From positions 62,001 to 126,000 of the forward strand of contig DATKPE010000057.1 in assembly GCA_035524335.1 (NCBI GenBank): 64,000 bases of DNA. The letters are read 5' to 3'. A model generated the notes under the pieces. That model searched no databases. It was given only the letters and a program-made list of their open reading frames with translations, and was not told the origin of the DNA. Shown here one piece after another: positions 8,272-16,300 of the stretch. Numbering within the stretch: position 1 is the stretch's first letter; the number at the start of each line of letters is the position of its first letter. Origin of the DNA: DATKPE01 sp035524335 (GTDB lineage: Bacteria > Bacteroidota > Ignavibacteria > UBA10030 > SZUA-254). Position numbers and translations under genes: made by a program.

Positions 8272-9677
8272 TCCGTCTGGCACCGGCCGATATCGCGGTC
8301 GTTTTCCTTTTTTTCGGCGCCGTGCTGTTCGTCGGCTACAGGGCCATCCGGCGCGCCCGCGCAACCCAGGTCGATTTTCTGCTCGCCGGCCGATCTCTCA
8401 CCCTGCCGGTGTTCATCATGACGCTGGTTTCCTCATGGTACGGCGGGATTCTGGGCGTCGGCGAATTTTCCTACCGGTACGGACTCTCGAACTGGTTTGT
8501 CCAGGGGGTACCGTATTATGTTTTCGCCCTGATCTTCGCGCTGGCGCTGGCCAAACGGATCCGGGCGAGCAATCTGTACAGCATTCCCGACAAGCTCGCC
8601 GAATCATACGACAGAAAGACCGCTCTTCTGGGAGCGGTCCTGACGTTCGTGCTCATGACCCCGGCGCCGTACATCCTCATGCTGGCGGTTTTCCTGCAGA
8701 TGCTGTTTGGCTGGAGTCTCCCGTTCAGCCTCGCGGTTACGGCAGTCGTGGCGGGGTCATATCTGTATGCGGGCGGTTTCCGCTCGGATGTGCACACCGA
8801 CGTCCTCGAATTCATCGTGATGTTTGCCGGGTTCGCCGTGATCATTCCGTTCTGCATCCTGCGCTACGGGGGATTCGATTTTCTCACTTCCCACCTTCCC
8901 CCGCTCCATCTCACCTGGCACGGGGGGAATTCCCTGCAGTATATCATCGTCTGGTTTTTCATCGCACTCTGGACGCTGATCGATCCGGCGTTTTATCAGC
9001 GGTGTCTTGCGGCAAAAAACGGATCGGTGGCCCGTAACGGCATCCTCCTCTCCATTCCGTTCTGGTTCCTGTTCGATGCGATGACCGCGACCGCCGGCCT
9101 GTACGCGCGCGCGGCGCTCCCCGGCCTGGCTCAGCCGATGATGTCGTATCCGCTCCTCGCGGAGGCGGTCCTGCCGCCGGTCGCAAAGGGGATGTTCTTC
9201 ATCGGCATGATCGCCACCATCCTCTCCTCGCTCAACGCCCTTGCGTTCGTCTCCGCCCAGACGGCGGGGCGTGATTTCTGGCTCCGCTGGAAATCGCCCG
9301 CTCTTCTCGAGGTCGACTCGGCATCGACGCGCGCAACGCAGATCGGCCTCGCACTCTCATTCCTGTTCTCCATCCTCCTCGCCGTCACGATTCCGAGTGT
9401 CATCGACATCTGGTACACTATCGGAACCGTCATCATACCGGGCCTCCTCGTGCCGCTCATGGCGGGATATTTCAAACCACTCCGGATCAGTTCCTCCTTT
9501 GCCTTTGCGGCAATGCTTTCGGGATGGATCACCTCGGCCCTCTGGCTGGGATTCCGCTTCACCGGTCCCGGCGGAGGTTCATATCCCTTCGGGATTGAGC
9601 CGATGTACCCCGGCCTCGCGATATCGCTGATCATCTGGGGAGTTGGAAATATTCTTTTCCGGAAGCGCAAGCACTGA
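8268..9677 (+). CDS. Sodium:solute symporter (SSS family), candidate thiamine transporter
   Basis: 469 residues from the ATG at 8268, which overlaps the thiN stop by four bases; the longer frame starting at 8112 lies inside thiN and is discarded. About 13 membrane helices are visible. Family marks include FLLAGRSLTLPVFIMTLVSSW near the N-terminus and LSSLNALAFVSAQTAGRDF near residue 330. SSS proteins couple import of vitamins, sugars or amino acids to Na+. Position in a TPP-riboswitch operon after the kinase makes inner-membrane uptake of thiamine or a precursor the simplest reading, but this substrate is not a standard SSS assignment. Confidence 0.88.
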   Translation: MIRLAPADIAVVFLFFGAVLFVGYRAIRRARATQVDFLLAGRSLTLPVFIMTLVSSWYGGILGVGEFSYRYGLSNWFVQGVPYYVFALIFALALAKRIRASNLYSIPDKLAESYDRKTALLGAVLTFVLMTPAPYILMLAVFLQMLFGWSLPFSLAVTAVVAGSYLYAGGFRSDVHTDVLEFIVMFAGFAVIIPFCILRYGGFDFLTSHLPPLHLTWHGGNSLQYIIVWFFIALWTLIDPAFYQRCLAAKNGSVARNGILLSIPFWFLFDAMTATAGLYARAALPGLAQPMMSYPLLAEAVLPPVAKGMFFIGMIATILSSLNALAFVSAQTAGRDFWLRWKSPALLEVDSASTRATQIGLALSFLFSILLAVTIPSVIDIWYTIGTVIIPGLLVPLMAGYFKPLRISSSFAFAAMLSGWITSALWLGFRFTGPGGGSYPFGIEPMYPGLAISLIIWGVGNILFRKRKH

Positions 9678-9772
9678 CACGCCGCGCCGGGTTCCGGGAA
9701 GGATGACATCTGCGGCATTTCTCCACACGGCTGTTTCAGGAAGGATGGAACCGCAGCTTCTGCCGACCTCTG

Positions 9773-10228
9773 TCAGGGAGGCATATGCGGAGGAGGGTCT
9801 TCCCCATCGTGACCCCGAAGCCAGATCAGGGGCAGGAGCATCGACAGCCCGATGAGAGTGGTCAGCGCGGCCATGTAGAGGAAAAGCGGAGCGTCGAAGA
9901 ATGCACCGCCCATGAAGAAAAGAATCAGGAGGGGTATCAGGAGAACAGCCAGCCCGTTTGTAATCGCGATGTTCCGGGCCCAAACCTGTCCGACCCGGAC
10001 ACCGGCGGCGCTGTACATTGTGCTCACTCCGAACGGTATCAGGAGCATACCGACGGTGAGATGATTAAGAAGAAACGGGACGGGAAGGGATCTGAAGGTC
10101 TGTGCCGTGATGTCCCGTTCCATCCAGGCCCGGGCGACCGGCGTGGCCAGAAGATGAAGAAATCCCGCAAGAATGAGGAAAACACCATCGCCGAGGAGAA
10201 TATTCGCGACGATGTGGCGTCTCCTCAT
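9773..10228 (-). CDS. Small integral membrane protein, unknown function
   Basis: 151 residues with four hydrophobic helices (about 8-30, 48-72, 85-110, 112-138) and a charged, Pro-rich tail. No family recognised. Its ATG overlaps the stop of the debranching-enzyme-like gene by four bases, so the two are translationally coupled. The first helix is preceded by MRRRH, consistent with an inside N-terminus. It could be an accessory or simply a co-expressed membrane protein. Confidence 0.7.
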   Translation of the reverse strand: MRRRHIVANILLGDGVFLILAGFLHLLATPVARAWMERDITAQTFRSLPVPFLLNHLTVGMLLIPFGVSTMYSAAGVRVGQVWARNIAITNGLAVLLIPLLILFFMGGAFFDAPLFLYMAALTTLIGLSMLLPLIWLRGHDGEDPPPHMPP

Positions 10229-13200
10229 CTCCGCGAGCCCCGCTTCCCGGAGACGAGGATATCATAAACATTTCCATCACTCCCCTGTGTCTGCGTATCC
10301 GGTTTTGCGAGAAATCTTCCCGGTACATCCCAGCCTTCGCGCACACCCGTGACAACCGCGTACCGCCACGCGGGACCCGGCACGCCGAGCAGTGCCGCCG
10401 GAAGGGAAACGGCGACCGTCCGTTCGGCGAACTGTGCGAGCGGATGAGCATCGTCCGCGGGTATCGGTTCGTACTCGGCTCGTATCTTTCCGTTCGGATC
10501 CTCCACGGTCAGGCCCTTTCCGATGTAGATGATTTCGTCGGCAGTGAAATCCGGGATCGAGCATCCGGCATTCCGGCCGATCGAACCGTGCCGTTTTCCC
10601 CTGGCGCCCCCTGTGTCGATTGCGATGGCGAGGAGAGCCCTCCCCATCCCACAGAGCTGTTCGGGAAACGACGCCGCCACGTTTCCAAGGCCGACTCTGA
10701 AGAAAATGCTCTGTGCATCTCTCCGGACCTCCAGGGAGGTAATATCTAAAGATCCGGGGACGATACCGCGGAGATCGGGATACGGTGCTGACTCATCCCG
10801 GGCAGGATCGCGGGCCGTGCAGAGGCTGACGGGATCGACGGGGTTCCGGGTCAGGTCGCGAGCGGATAAGATCTTCATTGCCGGTCGTGCGAGCCGGCCC
10901 GGGTCGAATCCCGAAGGAACCGGAGCAAAGCGGAGCGGATTATCTGCGGCCTGTCGTGCGCCGGATGCAACGATTGTGTTCCGGATCCGGCTCGTTCCGG
11001 TCGAATCGGTGAGCAGGACCGCGTCGCCGGTCATCCGGATGGAATATTTCCTGCCCGGTTGAACGGTGACGGTTGCTTCCCGGCTCTGAGCGAAAGAAGA
11101 CCCGGGCGGCGAGACGAGGGTGATTTCAACCGGGGGGCAATTCTTTTCCGGTTCGAGGTTGATGCGGAATTCCCCATTCAGCGAGCGGTATTCGACCCGC
11201 ACACTGCTGGCGCGGACCGGGACGTTGAAATCGACCGACCTCACGGCGGCGGGGAGATTCGGCCGCAATGTTAGATGCCTCCCCCAACCGGATTGGGTTA
11301 CCCCAAGAAATCCCTGGTACCAGACCTGAAGGTAGCCGGCGGCGGACAGGAGAGAATTTATCTCGCCGGTGTACTCGGCCTCACCGGCGTCCGGTTTAGG
11401 ACAGACGTCGAGGATTTCCGGAAAACTGCCCGGGAAGGGACCGGAGGAGACGAGGGTTTCGGTGTTTCTGATAACTCTGTAGGCTGAATCTGCGTAGCCC
11501 ATCTGAATCGCCGGAATACACCAGAGAGGGGTACAGCGGAGATCGATAGGGCCGTTGAGGGCCCCGGCGGCGAACGAGGGATAGTCCGGGAGGTAACGGT
11601 ACGGGACGAATCCGCTGTCGGAGGAGGCGAGTGTGCCGACGCCGGCCGGATAGACCAGAGCCGAGGTGGCGGCAAGGAAAATCCTTCGTGCGAGCGCGCT
11701 GTCGGAAACCAGATCGAGCGCCGGGAATACGCCGGGCCTGAGGCGCGCATCGCGGATCCCGCCGGGGCCGAAGGGATCGGTCATGATATTCGCCGCCGTA
11801 TCGACGAACACCCGGGAAAAATTCGCCTTCAGTCTCTCCAGTGTGCTGATCCATTTTCCGACATGTGACGCCTCCGCCTGCAGTGGTGCGATAGAGCTGA
11901 TGGCAATTCCGGCCTCGAGCTGACGTTTCCAGGCCGCCTGGAGACGGACCCCGGCGGTTGTTCCGGCGGGTCCGGGACTGAGAAAACCGAGGCTGTCGGA
12001 ATGGAAGAGCAGGTTCCCTTCTATCGACCGGTCTATCACCGGCATCATTGACCGGGCGAAGGCAGTATCGCCGCTCACGTCGAGATACCGGCAGACGGCT
12101 TCGCAGAATTCCGGCGCTGTTTCGGCGTTATCATACGCCGGTGGTCGTTCGGCGGGTGAGACGGGAAACCGGCCGTAGGTGGACCGGAGGGGATTTGTAT
12201 CCTGCACGCCGGCGTACGAAGAAAGAATAACCCGGGTCCGCGCGAGAAATCCCGCCGGAATGCAGGCGCCGGAGAGCGCGAGAAGCGGACTCACCGCGGG
12301 CATCTCCCCGGGTCCCGGGAATCCGTCCAGAAGCCGGGGCGTCCCCCATTTCGGCATCATTTGGTCGAGTGTATTCAGCGCCCACTGAATGGTGCGGAAC
12401 GACACCGAATCGTCCGTGCGAAGGTATGATCTCCTGAACATCTCATCGATCCGTACGCGGCGGTCGTAGATCGAGTCGAGAAACGTCTTAATATTGGTCG
12501 CGCCGAGATTGAATATTTTCCGGGACCGGTCCGATGCGATGAAAATTGCCGCGACCTGATCGGACGGCAGGGATGCACTGAGCGCGGCCGGGGAAAATCC
12601 CCCCGAGCCGGAGTCGGATTCCATGAACCCGAACGAAAACGATGTGGCGGGGGCGAGCATCATGCCGAGCCACCCAGGAGTGGTATCGCCGGGCGTCGGA
12701 AGCTGGTGATTGGTCCTGCCGAAGATCAGCTCCCCATACCGCAGGGCGCAGAGCATTTCACTCGTATCCCGGATATCCTTGAAGTAGGGTCTGATGCGGA
12801 AAGATTTGTTCCCCGCGTTGTCGACTTCCACCGTCAGCGCGTTGATATAGTCGAGGAGGGTGACAATCTCACGAAGTCCGTTTTTATATTCACGGATGAA
12901 TTGAAACGGATAGAGATAGGTCCGGACGACGTCCGATCGGTTCAGGGGACGATTGTCGTATTCGATGGCATAATCATCCATGATTTTCCTGCCGTCGACG
13001 ATCCAGCCCTGGCGTACGGAGCGATTTTCACCCGCCGATTCGGTGGAGAAATAACTTCCCCGGCCGTTTGCGATCACAATTTGCCTGGACGGTCCCCGGA
13101 GGGTGATGCCAAGCTGATCGGTGGAAACAGCTGTCCGCGGATTCAGATCCTGGGCATAAATGGAATGGATCGAAAGGATTAGGAGAAGGAGGTATTTCAT
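10225..13200 (-). CDS. Secreted amylo-alpha-1,6-glucosidase-like protein with C-terminal sugar-binding-like domain
   Basis: 991 residues from the ATG at 13200, which begins a clear signal peptide (MKYLLLLILSIHSIYAQ); an in-frame start 63 bases upstream would bury that signal. The N-terminal 270 residues resemble the beta-sandwich domain of glycogen debranching enzymes (IVIANGRGSYFS, FQFIREYKNGLREIVTLL). The middle (about 270-680) looks like an (alpha/alpha)6 barrel of the GH15/63/133 type, but the usual WGRDT and GKPVEINALW motifs are not recognisable. The last 200 residues resemble the C-terminal domain of glucodextranases (SLDITSLEVRRDAQSIFFRV, VSLPAALLG). It is probably periplasmic or outer-membrane associated. 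Whether it is still an active glycosidase is uncertain. Confidence 0.7.
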   Translation of the reverse strand: MKYLLLLILSIHSIYAQDLNPRTAVSTDQLGITLRGPSRQIVIANGRGSYFSTESAGENRSVRQGWIVDGRKIMDDYAIEYDNRPLNRSDVVRTYLYPFQFIREYKNGLREIVTLLDYINALTVEVDNAGNKSFRIRPYFKDIRDTSEMLCALRYGELIFGRTNHQLPTPGDTTPGWLGMMLAPATSFSFGFMESDSGSGGFSPAALSASLPSDQVAAIFIASDRSRKIFNLGATNIKTFLDSIYDRRVRIDEMFRRSYLRTDDSVSFRTIQWALNTLDQMMPKWGTPRLLDGFPGPGEMPAVSPLLALSGACIPAGFLARTRVILSSYAGVQDTNPLRSTYGRFPVSPAERPPAYDNAETAPEFCEAVCRYLDVSGDTAFARSMMPVIDRSIEGNLLFHSDSLGFLSPGPAGTTAGVRLQAAWKRQLEAGIAISSIAPLQAEASHVGKWISTLERLKANFSRVFVDTAANIMTDPFGPGGIRDARLRPGVFPALDLVSDSALARRIFLAATSALVYPAGVGTLASSDSGFVPYRYLPDYPSFAAGALNGPIDLRCTPLWCIPAIQMGYADSAYRVIRNTETLVSSGPFPGSFPEILDVCPKPDAGEAEYTGEINSLLSAAGYLQVWYQGFLGVTQSGWGRHLTLRPNLPAAVRSVDFNVPVRASSVRVEYRSLNGEFRINLEPEKNCPPVEITLVSPPGSSFAQSREATVTVQPGRKYSIRMTGDAVLLTDSTGTSRIRNTIVASGARQAADNPLRFAPVPSGFDPGRLARPAMKILSARDLTRNPVDPVSLCTARDPARDESAPYPDLRGIVPGSLDITSLEVRRDAQSIFFRVGLGNVAASFPEQLCGMGRALLAIAIDTGGARGKRHGSIGRNAGCSIPDFTADEIIYIGKGLTVEDPNGKIRAEYEPIPADDAHPLAQFAERTVAVSLPAALLGVPGPAWRYAVVTGVREGWDVPGRFLAKPDTQTQGSDGNVYDILVSGKRGSRR

Positions 13201-13234
13201 CGGATTCAGCAGTGAACATGTGAAGAATAACGGA

Positions 13235-13263
13235 AAGATACACAGATTTGCCCTGCCGCGCAA
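13235..13263 (-). promoter_or_regulatory. Predicted promoter of the debranching-like gene
   Basis: Minus strand: TTGCGC at 13263-13258, 17-bp spacer, TATCTT at 13240-13235. Predicted start near 13228, 28 bases before the ATG. Confidence 0.68.
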
Positions 13264-13302
13264 GAAAGGAGGCCGGGGGGGGAGCGAAGGGAAAGGAACC
13301 GT

Positions 13303-14082
13303 TTATTCCGGCTCCAGTCTTTTCCTGAGATCGTTGATGAAACTCCGCGCCTCCTCACTGTCCCGGTTCCGGACGATATGCCAGAGGAAGTTGAGTTTGT
13401 TGTTGATCCGTTCGATCTGCGCGAGCGAATGGGGGTTGAAGAGTATTTCAGAAAGGAGGAACTCGTCCTCGGAGAGAAGTCCGCGGGCGACTTCAAGATG
13501 CCGCCGGAAGGTGGTTCCCGGAACGGTCCGCGCATTGACGCAGGAGAGGAAGACCAGCGACGACACAAACGGCAGGGTGAGGGAATAAGCCATCATTCTG
13601 TCGTGTTCCTCGAAGGAGTAGTGAAAAATATGCGCTCCCAGCCGCCGGAAGAGGAGGGAAAAAAAATCCTTTCCCTCATCGTCCGAGTCGGCGATGATGA
13701 CGGCGTTTTCGTTCCGGAGGTCGGTCAGATCGGCGAAGGTCGGTCCGAACATCGGATGGACGGAGACGAAGCGATGTCCTGCGGAACGGTAGAATTCCGG
13801 AAGGTCCGTCTTCACCGAAGCCAGATCGCAGAGCATCGTCGACGGTGCGAGATGCGGCAGAACGCTTCTGTAGACGGTGAGGGTGTCGCGGAGGCCGACC
13901 GCATTGATCAGCAGATCGGGGGGCGGTGTGCATGCCGCCTCTGCGGAATCAGCGACCTGCACCCCCGCTATCGCCTCCGCCTTTCTCCGCCGGACATCGC
14001 AGACGGTCACCCGGTGATCCCCGGCCAGAACGTGTGCGAGCCAGGATCCCATCCGGCCGGTGCCAAGGAGGACAATGTTCAT
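13303..14082 (-). CDS. tyrA: Prephenate dehydrogenase
   Basis: 259 residues. An N-terminal Rossmann fold starts at once (VLLGTGRMGSWLAHVL, glycine motif 7-12), and the catalytic-region signature HPMFGPTFADL follows near residue 108. The C-terminal half is the helical dimerisation domain of TyrA (HDRMMAYSLTLPFVSSLVF). It lacks a chorismate mutase and an ACT domain; the mutase is supplied by the upstream pheA product. It oxidises prephenate to 4-hydroxyphenylpyruvate for tyrosine. It is the last gene of the aro operon, with its start overlapping the pheA stop by four bases. Confidence 0.92.
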   Translation of the reverse strand: MNIVLLGTGRMGSWLAHVLAGDHRVTVCDVRRRKAEAIAGVQVADSAEAACTPPPDLLINAVGLRDTLTVYRSVLPHLAPSTMLCDLASVKTDLPEFYRSAGHRFVSVHPMFGPTFADLTDLRNENAVIIADSDDEGKDFFSLLFRRLGAHIFHYSFEEHDRMMAYSLTLPFVSSLVFLSCVNARTVPGTTFRRHLEVARGLLSEDEFLLSEILFNPHSLAQIERINNKLNFLWHIVRNRDSEEARSFINDLRKRLEPE

Positions 14083-15137
14083 CGCGATGCCCCCGTATAG
14101 AAACCGAGGATTTTAAAACGGACCGTCAGGGAACGGACATTGTCGAGCGCCGCGGCTACCGCCGGATCATCCGTATGGCCCGTGAAATCGAGAAGGAATC
14201 CGAACAAACCCGGGTCCTTCCGGCTGGGCCGCGACTCTATTCTTGTCAGATTGATCTTCTGCTCGGCGAAGATCCGGAGAATATCGAGCAATGCCCCGAC
14301 CCTGTTCCGGGTCGTGAATGCGACCGTGCATTTATCGGTCGTTCCCCCCGCAGGCTCCCGGGAGAGGAGAACGAACCGGGTGGCATTGTCCGGATGGTCT
14401 TCGATCCGTTCCTTGACAATTTCCAGACCGTGGATCGCCGCGGCCAATCCGCTTGCGATCACCCCTGCGGTTTTCTGTCCCTCGTGCCGGAGCCAGCGCG
14501 CCGCTCCCGCCGTATCGTAAAAGGGGCGTGGCTCGAGCCTGTTCCTCGAGAGAAACGCGCGGCATTGCGCAAGGGCCTGAGGATGCGAATAGACAGCCCT
14601 GATTTCGCGGTGATCGCTTCCGGGAAGCGCAAGGAGGTTGTGGTGGATCGGAACGACGACCTCGCCCGCGATCTGCAGGCTCGTCTCGAGGAGCAGATCG
14701 TTCACCTCGTTGACCGATCCTTCGATCGAATTCTCCACGGGAACGACCCCGAAATCAAACTCCCCTTTTTCCACGCCGGCGAAGACGTCGCCGAACTCAA
14801 AACAGGGAATTGCCACCATCGCACTGCCGAATTCATGGACCGCCGTCTCACTCCACGCGCCATGCTCCCCCTGGAAGGCGACGAGCCGGAGCCGTTTTTC
14901 CTGGAGTGCCCGGCTTTCGGCGATGAGCGCGGTGAAGACGGTGCGGAGAAAACCGCTTTCCACCATCGCCGATGACATCGAGGTGACGTTCCGCAGAATG
15001 GCCTCCTCCCGGCCGGCATCGAGAACGATCTCCTTGTGTTTTCCCGCCTGAAGGGCATATTCCATCCGCTGATGGAGGAGTCCCACAATCTGCGCGTCGA
15101 GATGATCGATCCTGCTTCTGATCTCCGGGAGGTTCAT
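14079..15137 (-). CDS. pheA: Bifunctional chorismate mutase / prephenate dehydratase
   Basis: 352 residues. Residues 1-85 are an AroQ-type chorismate mutase (IRSRIDHLDAQIVGLLHQRM, AGKHKE). Residues 90-265 are the prephenate dehydratase (FQGEHGAWSETAV, VPVENSIEGSVNEVNDLL, YSHPQALAQCR, DNATRFVLL). Residues 275-350 are a regulatory ACT domain with NLTRIESRPSRKDPGLF, the phenylalanine-sensing ESRP motif. The enzyme converts chorismate via prephenate to phenylpyruvate. It overlaps both neighbours by four bases, which ties expression to DAHP synthase and tyrA. Confidence 0.95.
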   Translation of the reverse strand: MNLPEIRSRIDHLDAQIVGLLHQRMEYALQAGKHKEIVLDAGREEAILRNVTSMSSAMVESGFLRTVFTALIAESRALQEKRLRLVAFQGEHGAWSETAVHEFGSAMVAIPCFEFGDVFAGVEKGEFDFGVVPVENSIEGSVNEVNDLLLETSLQIAGEVVVPIHHNLLALPGSDHREIRAVYSHPQALAQCRAFLSRNRLEPRPFYDTAGAARWLRHEGQKTAGVIASGLAAAIHGLEIVKERIEDHPDNATRFVLLSREPAGGTTDKCTVAFTTRNRVGALLDILRIFAEQKINLTRIESRPSRKDPGLFGFLLDFTGHTDDPAVAAALDNVRSLTVRFKILGFYTGASR

Positions 15138-15979
15138 GCCCGCCCCCCTTCCGCCGCCGCGGGCTCGGCCGCATGTTCGCGGCGGAACGACTCCATCGCC
15201 CTCACGTCCGCGACCAGGGAGGCAAACTGCCTGGGCGTGAGCGCCTGATCCTTGTCGCTGAGCGCCTCGGCGGGATTCCGGTGAACCTCCACGATCAGAC
15301 CGTCCGCTCCGGCGGCGACCGACGCGAGGCTCATCGGATGGATGAGACTCACCCTGCCGGTCCCATGGGTGGGATCGGTGATAACCGGAAGATGGGAAAG
15401 TTCCTTCACCGCCGGGACCGCGCTCAGATCGAGGGTGTTCCGGGTATAGGTCTCAAACGACCGGATACCGCGTTCACAGAGTATGACCTGGGGGTTCCCT
15501 TCGTTCATGATGTACTCCGCGCAGTTCAGCCATTCCTCGAGTGTGGAATGCATTCCGCGTTTCAGCAGAACGGGTTTCCGGATTTTTCCGACTTCCTTGA
15601 GAAGCGAAAAATTCTGCATGTTCCTCGCCCCGATCTGTATCACGTCGGCGAATTCCGCCACCCACGAAACATCCCGGGTGTCCAGGACTTCGGTGGCAAA
15701 CGGAAGCCCCGAGGCTTCACGCGCCTTCGCCAGGATTTTCAGGCCCTGAAGGCCGAGTCCCTGGAACGCGTAGGGCGATGTCCGCGGCTTGAACGCGCCT
15801 CCCCGGAGCATGTCGGCGCCCGCTTCCTTTACCGCCATTGCCGTCCCGATCATCTGATCGGCGTTCTCGACACTGCAGGGACCGGCGATGATCACGAAGC
15901 CGTCGCCGAATGTTGCACCTCCGACGGTGATCGTGGTGCGAACGTTGTTCTGCAAACGGACAAGTTTCAGATTTGTCAT
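15134..15979 (-). CDS. aroF: 3-deoxy-7-phosphoheptulonate (DAHP) synthase, type I beta
   Basis: 281 residues. The TIM-barrel signatures are all present: VIIAGPCSVENADQM, MLRGGAFKPRTSPYAFQGLG, PVLLKRGMHSTLEEWL, ILCERGIRSFETYTRNTLDL, VITDPTHGTGR, and GADGLIVEVHRNPAEALSDK. This is the short type I beta form without an N-terminal regulatory ferredoxin-like domain, so allosteric control, if any, would have to come from a partner such as the AroQ domain of the next gene's product. It makes DAHP from phosphoenolpyruvate and erythrose 4-phosphate, the first step of aromatic biosynthesis. It is first in the operon behind the tyrosine leader attenuator. Confidence 0.95.
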   Translation of the reverse strand: MTNLKLVRLQNNVRTTITVGGATFGDGFVIIAGPCSVENADQMIGTAMAVKEAGADMLRGGAFKPRTSPYAFQGLGLQGLKILAKAREASGLPFATEVLDTRDVSWVAEFADVIQIGARNMQNFSLLKEVGKIRKPVLLKRGMHSTLEEWLNCAEYIMNEGNPQVILCERGIRSFETYTRNTLDLSAVPAVKELSHLPVITDPTHGTGRVSLIHPMSLASVAAGADGLIVEVHRNPAEALSDKDQALTPRQFASLVADVRAMESFRREHAAEPAAAEGGRA

Positions 15980-16095
15980 GGCATTTCCATCGACTGTGAG
16001 TGGGATACCGGTTCGGGTATCCGCCCGGGCGCGGGGATTCGGAGAGACGGGAGGCCGGCGGTCTGGGTTCCACCGTTTTCAGATCGGACAGAAAT

Positions 16096-16133
16096 GAAAA
16101 AGGTGGAAGCGCTCTGATCTGCGGTTCCACCTT
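16096..16133 (-). terminator. Attenuator terminator of the aro operon leader
   Basis: AAGGTGGAA pairs with TTCCACCTT over 9 bp (16133-16125 with 16108-16100 on the minus strand), followed by a run of five T. It lies between the leader peptide stop and aroF, inside the transcribed leader, so it is an attenuator rather than an operon end. A competing fold may use GTTC at 16157-16154 with GAAC at 16127-16124. Confidence 0.85.
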
Positions 16134-16156
16134 CGAAGTCGTGCGTTCCGGACGAA

Positions 16157-16234
16157 CTACCTCAGGAGAATCACGCGATCGCGCTCCTCGCTAAAGTAAA
16201 GATAATAACGGTAATATCGCCGGTTGATTGTCAT
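16157..16234 (-). CDS. Tyrosine-rich leader peptide of the aro operon
   Basis: 25 residues. Residues 7-14 read YYRYYLYF: five tyrosine codons and one phenylalanine codon within eight, followed by a charged stretch and LLR before TAG. Its stop lies 24 bases before a strong intrinsic terminator and 178 bases before aroF, and it lies five bases after the -10 box of a near-consensus promoter. This is the layout of classical transcription attenuation: ribosomes stalling at the Tyr run when charged tRNA-Tyr is scarce would favour an antiterminator. No Shine-Dalgarno fits before the ATG, so translation is probably leaderless. No annotation pipeline would normally call an ORF this short. Confidence 0.82.
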   Translation of the reverse strand: MTINRRYYRYYLYFSEERDRVILLR

Positions 16235-16239
16235 ACTGC

Positions 16240-16268
16240 AGTATACTAAACCGCCGGCCGTTTGTCAA
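16240..16268 (-). promoter_or_regulatory. Predicted promoter of the aro operon
   Basis: Minus strand: TTGACA at 16268-16263, 17-bp spacer, TATACT at 16245-16240: the full -35 consensus and five of six -10 positions. The predicted start coincides with the ATG of the leader peptide. Confidence 0.85.
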
Positions 16269-16300
16269 GAGAAATCTTCCGGTCCGGCATCGCGGTCATC

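Noticed and set aside
15980..16270. A full T-box riboswitch upstream of aroF
   Set aside because: The 11-base motif is there, but the transcribed leader is too short for a usual stem I and contains a coding leader peptide; kept only as a separate low-level finding.
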